Positions 46,601 to 58,600 of a stretch of DNA of 64,000 nt are shown one piece after another (position 1 is the first letter of the stretch; the number at the start of each line of letters is the position of its first letter). This stretch comes from Luidia sarsii (Eukaryota; Echinodermata; Asteroidea; Paxillosida; Luidiidae): assembly GCA_949987565.1 (NCBI GenBank), contig OX465107.1:14710696-14774695 (forward strand), read 5' to 3'. The notes under the pieces are model-generated. The model saw only the letters and a program-made list of their open reading frames with translations, was not told the origin of the DNA and searched no databases. Position numbers and translations under genes: made by a program.

Positions 46601-49600
46601 TCTCAGCTTAGGATGAAAGTTTAGATGTTTGACTTGATGCTATGTGTGGTAGTACTGATTAGGATTAGGTACTGACGAGGTTTGCAGTGACGGCATGTAA
46701 TTGGGTTGCTCTTTTCTGAGTGAGTGTGGTTCCGATGTAACTGGAGGGTTTCACTCGACGTTTCAGACCATACGCTCTGACGAATAAACACACAGTCCGA
46801 AACGTCGAGCGAAACATTTGGTTCTTACCAGAACCACACTCACTCAGAAAAGAGCAACTCTTGACTACAACCCTTCACTACAAACCACCTCATAATCGAT
46901 AGGTTAAATAGATTTGAAAAATAAAATAAAAAAATTGCTCATTGTATCATGATTGGTAACAATACCTTGATGAGATTAGCTGTAGGTCTGTCAGCACTGT
47001 GAAGAAGCTCTCTGTACATGTCAATGAATCAACCACTATTGCCCACCTCAATAAATGAAGGTCTTTCCCTCAAATCCTCAACAATCGTCGCACCAAGAAG
47101 TAAAACAATGCTGCAGTATCTACAGATAGCTCACACTTATTGCTATGAAGTACAATAACCTTCAACAACTCTCCTTTTGTGAAATGTTGCCCTTAAGATC
47201 TTGCTGGGAGAGGAATTGAATGAATGAAGTCATTTTTATTTGTTTCTCTCTACTTGCCCCTGCAGCTGACGTGCAGTGTGTGGAATTTAGATGTGAAAAC
47301 GCCAAATGCATCGAATTCAGAAAAGTATGTGACATTTTTGATGACTGCGGGGATGGGAGTGACGAGACACTCCAAGTTTGCAGTAAGTTCAACCTTCACA
47401 ATTTGACTTGAAATAATACACGAATGTTGTGAACTTTAGAGGGCATGGCATTTTGATCCTAGCAGGACCATTCTCAAAGAAAGGTCCTGCTAGGATCAAA
47501 ACATCAGGCCTTTTTTTTCCATTTTTAAGATTCGCATTCTGCTCATTTTATTCCATATAAAGCAGTTTGCAACATTTTTTTTGATCACTCTATTATAACG
47601 ATGACCACAACTTCTTATTGACTGAAATGACCAAAATGCAAATCTCAAATCTTTACAGGACCCCTTGTCTTGATACTAGCAGAACCAGTCTACCGTACCT
47701 TTGAGAAATGCCAGAATTGAATGTCAGGTCATTAGAGTTTACTCAGCATTGACACCATTGAAAAACAACTGTATTCTTTGATTTCCAAAGCCAGAATGAA
47801 AATGCAATTTCATTAATCATAATTTGTCTAATTTATTTGTATTTTGGTTTCACTCCAGTCTGAGTAATAAAGACATATATAAGTGCTAAATTTGGAAGGA
47901 AAATTAATATTTAGATTTATCATGTACGTTGATTAATTGAATTCAATTGTTTTTCAAAGGAAGTATACTGCATGCTGAATCACATGTCTTTGTCAGCTTA
48001 AAGACCCACAGTAAATGGACAGTCAATAATATATTTTTTTCATTCTAACAAATTATTTCATATTTGTTCCATTCTTGAATATAAACCTTTTGGTAAGTTT
48101 GATTTTGATGTACATTAATTGATGGTCAGTAATTGTAGTTTAATGTTTGTCTCAAGTTTGTCAAGCAGGATTATTTTGGTTTTTCTGGTGGTTATCTTGG
48201 CTGCACTTGTCGTCAAAGATTGTGTCAAATAATTTCTTTCAATATTGCATTATGTTAAGAATACTTTGCTTGATGTTTGTGTAAAGTTGCTTCATTACAC
48301 GACACCCTTCAGTGCCGATTTGCTTCAGAGCATGTTTCTTTTGTAAAATATTGATGCTGTGAGTTGCTGCCTGTTGAGTTTCATGGGTCCATTCTTGTGA
48401 TTTTTTTTTTCCTTTTGTTGCCTTGCCTTGTTCACCAAATGGATTTGAGCAGTGAACTGTCATCCAATGATAGGATCATTCTGTTATTGCAGCCATCACC
48501 ATGCCCCTCGTAGTTTCTCATTAATTGTTTACAAACTGATCAACCTACATTTGCTGAAAGAAATCAATGAAATCCAAAGAATGATACCAACCATGACTAA
48601 GACAATCCAGAGACAAGCGTTATTGTCAGCGACGGCTTATTTCCTTTCTCTTTTCAAGTGTTAGAACTGAGGTGTACAATAATCTGAAGTAAGAATGTTG
48701 ATGTATTGTCGGCTAATGCTGGGAGGCTTTTGTTTGGTTCCTTTCAGACGACAAAGACTGCAGTGTCTCCTGTCCTGTGAATGGTCATCTTAGCTGTTTG
48801 CCAGACTATAAACAATGTGATGGCACCAAGGACTGTGATGACAATGCAGATGAGATGGACTGTAAGAAATGGTTATATTACAGCTTTGTTTGTCAGTGTC
48901 ATTTGTGTCATCTAGCGTTATTTGTCATTTGTGTCATCTAGTGTCATTTGTGTCATCTAGTGTCATTTAGTGTGATTTGTGTCATCTAGTGTCATTTAGT
49001 GTCATTTGGTGTCATTTAGTGTCATTTAGTGTCATTTGTGACTGAAACTAAGGATAGGCGCAGATCTAAATGAACATTGGATATCATTTTGTAGGCATAG
49101 TTTTTATTTAGATATCGGCAGAATTGAATCATGGCTTGTCAAATTAAATCCATGCAAATGTTATGGCAAGCAAAGAGCATGATTATAGTTGTAAACCACT
49201 TTTATCTAAGCTTGGACAACTCCATAAATTTGGGTCCAAGTAAACTGAAATAGGATAATTATGTTTGCGGTGACACCATGTAAATTCTCTTTTGTGAGTA
49301 GTTGTGGTTCTGAAAAGAACCGGAGGAACTCGATGTTTCGATCAGTGTACTCTGCTCGTATTCAGTGTACTGTGTTTGACTTCAGTCTCCTGAAGATGAA
49401 CAGAGTACACTGTTCGAAACGTTGAGTTCCTCCGGTTCTTTTCAGAACCATACTTACTCACAAAAGAGAATTTACAAGGTGTCTCCGCAAACCTAATTAT
49501 CCTGCTATTCTCACCATGCAAACCTCCAAATCATATACTGAAATAATGCTCCATTATTATGTTTTTGGTAAGAAGGTTCTGTTGTACATCTCAAACAAAG

Positions 49601-52600
49601 TGACCCTTCCTCAACTTTCTCTAAAAGAACAAAAACACCCTGAAATCATAGACGGTCTGGCTGAAAAGAAATGTGAGTCCAGCTCACTTGTTTCTGATGC
49701 ATTTCAGGTCAAAGGGTTAGCATGGCACTTGACAGTATTGCTCTTGCTGGCTTTGTTTGTCATTAACTACCAATGATTTAAATGTCTACATTTGAGCTTG
49801 ATTAGAATGCTTATCTCTTTAAAGGTGCTGTGCCTTGCAGTAAGGAGACCTTCCGATGTGTGATCAGTCGTGAGTGCCTCCTATGGAGTGATGTGTGTGA
49901 TGGTCATGATGACTGCCAATATGGAACAGATGAGTTATGCTGTAAGTATCTGACAGATAATTCAAGATGATAGCATTTCCAATGAGCTATGAAATCAGCA
50001 AAGAGACAGTTTGAGTGAAATAAACTTGAGCTCAGCCCTCTGGTTTGATGTGACAACACTCTAAGATCTTCCCAAATGGTCCACAAAAGCCGTGTTCGCA
50101 TTGGACTTAAAATTGTCAAACTACCGTGGCAGAGCAGAAGAATGACCAAAATAAATCCAATGCGGACACGCGGAAAACTACCCTCCCTGTCAAGTTACCG
50201 CGAGCGTGATGTAAAACTAACAGGGCGAGAGACGTCGCGGAAACTTTCCGCTCAGCCACGGTAACTTGACAGGGCCATAATAGGCGACATTCTGCCAGCC
50301 TCACACAGTGAATTTCTCATTCCGCCGCGGAAGATAAATCCAAGTGCAGACGCACGGTAGAATCACCCTAAGGAATGTCGCGGTAAGTTTCCGCATGGCC
50401 GCGGAAGAAAAAGTCCAATGCGAACACGGCTTAAGCCTATCTTTGCCGAGGAGGAGGTGCTAGTCTAATGCATAACCATTAATTGGCTTTTCCGCAGCCA
50501 CAGTGTACATGTAGCTGAAAATCGTACCGTGTTAGTCATGATTTTGTGTTTGTCCAACCTTTTTCTCTTGTCGATTAAAGTACGTCGACAAAGAAATACC
50601 GGCATTGGCGCTCAGCGCAGATGATATAATCCACCAGGGGCCGATTTCACTAATGCTTTGCGATCATCACAAATGCCAAAGCCGATTGGGAAGTCTGAAA
50701 TCCATCGCAACTTGGCGATCGGTGTGCGATGGATTGCCGGACTTAGTGAAAGATTTTGGCATTTGCGATGATCGCGAAACGTTAGTGAAATCGGCCCCAG
50801 GACTGCCTACACAGTTCAGCAGACTAATCCCCTGCAGAAAGCAGACGTTGACTTTGTACAAGATTGATTGCTCAATATGCACTAGCCAAGCACCCACTTA
50901 TTAAGGCGTGTTCGCATGGGACTTTTTCTTCCGCGGCCATATGAAGACTTTTCGAACTTTTCGACTTTTCGAACATGCACATGAACTGTGCATGTGCAGT
51001 ACATGTAAATACATGTACATGTGCGTGTGATTGTAAACAGTGAATCACCCAAGTAACCAGTGAATTGAATGAGTCTGGGTACCACACAGCCAGTTTCACG
51101 CCACAATGAGGGATTAGTGGTGACGTAATACAGGAAGCTGGAGCATTTTACAGCATGGCCGCTCGCACAGGCCTTTTTTTTTGCCCTGTTGAGTTACCGT
51201 GGCTGAGCAGAAAGTTTCCGCGACGTCTTTCGGCCTGTTAGTTTTACATCGCGCTCGCGGTAACTTAACAGGGACGTCAGTCTACCGTGCGTTCGCACGG
51301 GACTTATTTTTGTCATTCTTCCGTTCAGCCACGGTAGATTGACAATATTAAGTCCCGTGCGAACAGCCCTTTAGATGCACGCTGAGTCGGCCATGCGTTG
51401 CATGCGTGTCATTCTTGAAACCTGGTGGACAAAATGTGCCAGAAATACTGAATGTGTTTTTTTTTTTTATCATCAGTGGACGTCATGGGGTGTGACAAGT
51501 CTACCTGTGAGAATGAGTGCCGTACTTTAGCAGGTGGTGATGTATGTATATGTGCAGATGGCTATGAGGACTCTGCTGACGGCTGCCAAGGTAATGTCTC
51601 CACATCTGTCTTGCCCTTGTCTCTCTGAACCTCTCTGAAATCAAAATCGAATCAAGAGGAATTTTGCCTTTGAGAAAGGTTCTTTCGAGGATCTAAACAC
51701 TAACTCCTCTACATTTTCAAGAATTGCAATTTCGTCATTTAAGTAAGTAAAAAGTTTGCAAAATTTGTGTTTATTACTCCAAGTGATATTAAACAAGTAC
51801 AAAGATACATCTCAAAGTTTAGAAATGTAATATTTTTTAAGAGCGACAGTAACAAGTAGACAATAAACATTTTTATATGTTGTCTCTTTTTTCAACTAAA
51901 GTTGAAAGAATAACACCACAAAAATGTATCCAATGTGAAAAAAAACTAGAGTATTAGACGACAGTGACTAACTCTGTGAAGACTCAAGTCCAGGGTGAAA
52001 ATCTGGTCCAGTCAATTGTAGGTATACCTCAAAAACATGAAGGGCCGGAGATTCCAGCGCTAGCAGGACCTCCTAGGATTGAAATGACGAACCTTCAATT
52101 TCTCAGAGATTTGTATTTTGGTCACTTACCATAAGTCATCAAGTCGAGCAGGGTAAACCCTCATTGAATCACTAAGCAGTCTGTGACATTTTTGTTGATG
52201 ATCTTGTTTTTCCCTCAGACATCGATGAATGTAATCTTGGGATACCCTGCCCACAGAGTTGTAGCAATACTCCAGGCAGTTATGAGTGCAACTGTGCTCA
52301 AGGCTTTCGGGATAGGGACACAGTCAGCCGGGGGCTCAACTGCAAGGCAGAGGGTACGCTTTTTAATTTCTTGGTTTCCTTTACAAGATTCATAAATGAT
52401 TTACCATTTTAGTCACAGTTTTTCTTTTGGACAACAGTAAGTAAGTAAGTCAGATTTCAATAGTGAATGAAATCCACACAACGACCGGGACTTGACCCCA
52501 AGACCCCTGTTTCTGTTTACCAAAATTTTCTTTGCCTTGTTTCAAAATTGTTTGCACGTTCCCACTCAATTTTTTCTTTAATGTTTGAATGTTAAAAAAA

Positions 52601-55600
52601 AAAATACAAAGATGATTGTTTTGATCAATCTTGACCTGCCTTTGTCCACATTTGTTTTTTTTATAAACTTCTTTCAACTTTTTCTTTGTATCTCCTTAAC
52701 CTCAGGGGATCGTGAGGTAATTGTGTTTGGAACGCACTCAGAAATTCGCAAGCTAGACCCATTATCTGACAGGTACGACGACCTTGTCGTGAATGAACTA
52801 CGAGTGGAAGGAGTCGACAGTGACTTCAATGCAGGTTTGTAGACTCACAGGCTGAGATTGATTCAACTCTCTCATGCTTCTCAGCCTCAGGTTAAAGGTG
52901 CTATACAACAATGGTAAAGGTCAAAAGATTGCCACAGTTTGTGTGTTAAACCATTAGACATCCCCCCCAAAAGCTAAGCTACAAACCAGACCTTAAGATT
53001 TAACTAACTCTAGGGCAATCCACAATACTGTACATTATACACTATCACAAAATGTGACTGGTCACGTAAAGTAAATGTCACCGAGTGCACCAAGAATGAC
53101 GACGAGACGAGGTGTTTTTTGTCTTCTCCCCTTTTATTGCACACGGCTCGTGATGAGGGCCTTGCCGTCTTTCTTGGCGTACTCGGTGACAGTAAAGGAT
53201 TTGTGTCTTGTACGCGTCTTGTGATATCATGGTCAGTCCTTCCTTGGGTTTGATATTGTGGACTTTGCATTTCTCCCCCACAGGATATGTGTATTTCACA
53301 GACACAGTCTTGAGGGCTGTGAAGAGAGTTTCAATCACCAATGATGTGGATATGGAAGCGCCTGACAATCTTGGATTGGACAATGTGTACAAACCCATTG
53401 GGATAGCTTTTGACTGGCTTGGCAAGTGAGTATATTGAACTCTGTATCTAATGGCTATGGCTATGGAAGTGGATGTTGCTAATGGTATCTGTATCCACAT
53501 ATTATATTGATGTATGAGGGTGTGTTGTTGCCCATATAAATAGCTGTAGCCAATAGCCATTTTGCTTACAGCATCACAAATTGGAACCTCACCAGGCATA
53601 CAGGGGGAGTCCTGGGCAAGGTTTTGGCTGTTCCACCTCTCATCTGCCTTTTCCGAGGATAAGTAGAGCTCTCACCATAATTGCACCTACAACTAACCTA
53701 TACGTGCTATCCTCTTCGTTTTCCTCTTCAAAGCAACATCTACTTGACAGACCAAGGCATTCCTGACAGGGCTCCAGCACGAAGACGCCGTGTCGCTGCA
53801 GATCGTGGACCAAAGATTGCTGTTGTCGCTTTACGATCGCATCCTTATCCTGAGAGAACTCTTCATCGACCTATTGCACCATATGCCATTGCAGTCAACC
53901 CAAGACTAGGGTAGGTATTTCATAGCATATAGCTGCACAGTTATAGTACATACAGTATACTCCATCATTCCATATTTCTTTTACTCATTTCTCCCAAAAT
54001 ACAACATTTTAGGCAGAAATATTTCAGTGCGAGGTTTCTACTATAACCATCTTCAAACTGTATAAGTTTCATGTAAATCTGTGAACATTTCTGTTTTTCG
54101 ATCTTACCAATGTTGTGTAGGGGCTTTAAGCGCCAACATTTGCTTAAGCATGAACAATCTTCCTCAAAAGAATCAGGTTGCCAGCCAAAGTTCCACTTGT
54201 ATTTCACATGAAGCAACCAATAGTAGAATATGAGTCAAGTACAACAAGCATCAAGTGAAATATGGTTGGCAATCTCGTTTTAACCAGGGGAGAAATTTCG
54301 TGCTTAGGAGATTTTCTATGAAATTGGCCCCTGGAGTGTGGAGAATCTTCCCCATCCTGCCTGACCTCTGGAGCTCTCTTGTTGTCCAGTGCAGATGTCC
54401 TGACCTCTGAGCCAGACAAGGATATGGCCGGGATTTCCATCCAGTCTTTCTAACCGTTAATTCATTCCTGTTGTTTCTTCTTCCTCTTAGTCTGATGTAC
54501 TGGACGGATCATGGTGCAAATCTTGAATCTCATCTCTTCATGTCTTGGATGAATGGAGGCAATATAACTAGCATCGTATCAGCTGCTGGTAGACTGGATG
54601 CACCCACTGGTCTAGCCATTGATTATACCAGCAACGACCGGGTCTTCTTCTGTGATCCCCGTCACGATAAGATCGGCTACATCTCCTACGATGGCAGTCA
54701 GTTCAGATTCATCCAAGCATCTGAAGGTCAGTTGTCTCTGTCTTCTCTCGGTCTTGGAGACTTGGATGGCAATCCCTCTTTGTGCCAATGTGCCTATCAC
54801 CATAGCTACACTGGATCCTTGCTGATAGGCGGATCAGATTCCGGGATCTGGGGCTGATTTCACAAAGCGCTAAGACTAGTCCTATCTCGAGTTAGGACTA
54901 GTAACTCGTCCTAACTTTACGACCCATCTTAAGTTTATAAAGATCGATTTCACAAAAGTTAGGACGAGTTAGACTCGTCCTAACTTCCATGGCAACGGCG
55001 CCGAACAAGTCCTAACTTTAAGACTGGTGCAGGATAGTCTTAACTATTGAATTTGTGTAATAAACTCTGTCCAACGTTATACTTGCCTCCCACTTTCTAT
55101 GAATCATGGCGCTTATGCTTTTGTTCGAAAGCTTTTGTTCGAATTTGTGTAATAAACTCTGTCCAACGTTATACTTGCCTCCCACTTTCCATGAATCATG
55201 GCGCTTATGCTTTTGTTCGAACGCTTTTGTTCGAATTTGTGTAATAAACTCTGTCCAACGTTATACTTGCCTCCCACTTTCCATGAATCATGGCGCTTAT
55301 GCTTTTGTTCGAAAGCTTTTGTTTGAATTTGTGTAATAAACTCTGTCCAACGTTATACTTGCCTCCCACTTTCCATGAATCATGGCGCTTATGCTTTTGT
55401 TCGAAAGCTTTTGTTCGAATTTGTGTAATAAACTCTGTTCAACGTTATACTTGCCTCCCACTTTCCATGAATCATGGAGCTTATGCTTTTGTTCGAACGC
55501 TTACGGTTAACTTGAGCTTTAGGCATGACGATGATGAACACTACAGAGAACACTGCTAATACTATAGTGCTACACTGCTGTAATATTTAACTAGCTAAAA

Positions 55601-58600
55601 TACCATAAAACTACATGTGTTGTTTGGTTGCAGTCTTGCAGATGACATTTCCGAAATTAGTTTAGAGCCAAAAATTCCACCCGTTAACTCGCCAATCAGC
55701 CATAATTGTTGTGTGCATGAGTTCGTAATTTCCTATGACTGTTTCATTGGCGTGTTGTAACAGATATAAAACAGCCGTCGCATGAGTATATTCAGCCTCG
55801 TTCAATAAATTGGTTTGGTTTTATCTTAATAACAATGAGTTAAGACTAGTCTTAATTAGAACTCGTTTTGTGAAATCGATCCTAGGAACGGTCTTAGCTA
55901 GGATCGATCCTAAGACTGGGACTAGTCCTAAGTTCTAAGACTGATCTTAAGTTAGGACCACCTTTGTGAAATCGGCCCCAAATTCCGGGATCAGATTCCG
56001 GGATCAGATCCCAGGATCAGATTCCGGGATCAGATTCCGGGATCAGATTCCGGGATCAGATCCCAGGATCAGATTCCGGGATCAGATCCCAGGATCAGAT
56101 TCCGGGATCAGATCCAGGGATCAGATTCCGGGATCAGATCCCAGGATCAGATTCTGGGATCAGATCCCGGGATCAGATTCCGGGATCAGATCCCGGGATC
56201 AGATCCCGGGATCAGATCCCGGGATCAGATCCCGGGATCAGATCCTGATCATGGGGGCGTTTACAGTCACATTGATTGCCGTACCTCCTCACAGCATGAT
56301 CAACCTCAATGAGGGTTTGCTGTATTCACCATAATGGTTAGCTCTGCATGCTGATCAGTGCTTTGCCAGATTGCCTGCTGAGAAAAGTACAGGCAGCTCG
56401 CGTGAGATTAGAACACGCATCTCGTGGTTAGTCAATGCAGATGTTGACCACCAAAAGCTGGTCATGGTTGGTAGTGGATTTGAATCTAATGGGGGCGGAT
56501 AGCAAGTCGCATCATAGATATATCCACCTCATTCCAGCAAACTCTAACATCCAGGAATATTCCTCACTAGGTCTGAGCAACCCGTACTCCATCGACGTCT
56601 TTGGCAACAATATTTACTGGACTACTCAGAACAGCTCCGAGATTGGCAAAATCCGCTCCATGAACAAGACTGGCGGAGAGATGAATGACTTGATTTCGGG
56701 AGTGAACACTCCGACAGGAATTCTGATCTGGAATCAGCAACGCTATCCTCTGGGAGGTAAGCTCTGCCGACATCTGATTAGCCACGGAGAAATTCAGAAC
56801 AAAGCCTTGCCTATTCCCGATTGCTAGAAATGTATTTGAGCGTGTAAGATCCATTTAATCTTAGTCATGCAGGAAAACATGAAGCCAACAGATTTTTCAT
56901 TGAGGATTGAATTTATGATTATCAAGACTAAACCAAAGCTCAGAGTCACATGCAGAAATGTTACAAACTGTTCACTGACTAAAATGACCAAAATCTAAAA
57001 TAAGGAGGCTTTCATCTTAGCAGGACTTTTCTCACAAAAGATCCATCTTAGGAGGTCCTGATAGGGTGGAAGGTCAGGGCCAGAGTGTTTGAAGAAGCTG
57101 CATAAAGCTATGTTGAGCAAGTACATTCAGTCATAGCTTGTAAAATGTGACAAACTCCTTACTTTCCAGAATGACCTGAAATATACAGATCTTCAAAAGC
57201 ACACTGGTCTGATGTAAGGTCCATTAGTTAGGTCCTGCTGGGATGAAAGAAGGTTCCTTTCTTTTTTAAGGTCGGAATAATTCCTGTCTATCTGACATTG
57301 TTTTGCAGAGGTCAATCCGTGCGGCAGGAATCCATGTTCCTATCTCTGCCTCATTATACCCAAGAAGAAGGGTGACCTTCTGTACAAGAACTTTGAGTGT
57401 GCTTGCCCAAGTGGAGTCAACATTCATAGCAGTCTGTGTGAAGGTAAGAGTTCAACATATACAGACTGGAAGGAGAATGGATGAGGTCACAAAAAATGAC
57501 CTCATTTGTGACCTCATAATGAATGAGGTCACAAAGGATGAAACCTACAGTGAACTGCTTTATTCAGGACTGAGCTACTCAACTGCATCCCATCTGACAG
57601 ATGATAGGGAAAGTTGGCGTGTTCTCATCCATGTCACAGGAGTGCAGGGTGCACCAATCGTGACTGACTGACTGACTGACTGACTGACTGACTGATTCCA
57701 TCTTTGGTGGAAAGTAGAATATAATCATTGTATTATTACCCATTGTCCCATGGTTTGTCACCTATCAAAGGGACTTCTTTCAACTGGTCGTTTATGATGC
57801 AGAACGCCTCTCCAATATTTATATTTCATGAAATTCTACTAACATTGTCTCCTTCAGCGAAAACCACTGTGTCTCCTTGTGAGTGTAGCAATGGAGGGAC
57901 ATGTATGGATGATGGAACATGCTCGTAAGTGCTCAGTATTCTCGTCTTATTTCGTTATCAACAAACTTCTCTCACATCAATTCTTGATGGGTTTATTACG
58001 GTAGGTCAGTTTGTCATCCAGCCAAGATACGTCCCTCTCTCCATCAGCACCACACATTATTAGAATCAGAGTGTACATGTTTTGGATATGAATCGACAGT
58101 CTCAAAAGAAGACATTGATAGTTGAATCTAAATTGGTAAATAGAATGTACATGTGTACTTATGCTGTGGAATGTCGTGGTGTATGGCCCTTATCCTCCCA
58201 CAGGAAAAACCATGTGTGGTTAATTGTGGTTTCAATGCCGGTTACGGTTAATGCGGTATTCATGATTCTGATTCTTGCAAACTTGTGAATGTTTTGTTAT
58301 TGTGTGCATAAACATGCAAGAAAATTCAGGAATGTTTCTGAAAATGTTAAGGGCTTTATATCAGTGATCATCAGTGTACGGCTTGTTTGTGATACATTAA
58401 GTCTCCTTATATTTGCATCTCAGAAATGGCACAAGCATTAATATTGTGGATTGGGTTTTTAAGAAAACTAACAATTGCTTTTTTCTTTTCTTTAGTTGCT
58501 CGGATAAGTACACAGGACCCAACTGTGCTGCTGAAAAGCAAACAAATGTTAATTCAAGTAAGTATCATCCCAGTGTTTCTTATGCTAACAATCCCTTCTG

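Noticed and set aside
53078..53599. 173-codon minus-strand frame
   Set aside because: Runs antisense through LRP exon 31 and flanking introns; no domain.
57303..57671. 122-codon plus-strand frame over LRP exon 35
   Set aside because: Out of frame with the EGF module, whose cysteine pattern and splice phases fit the chosen exon.
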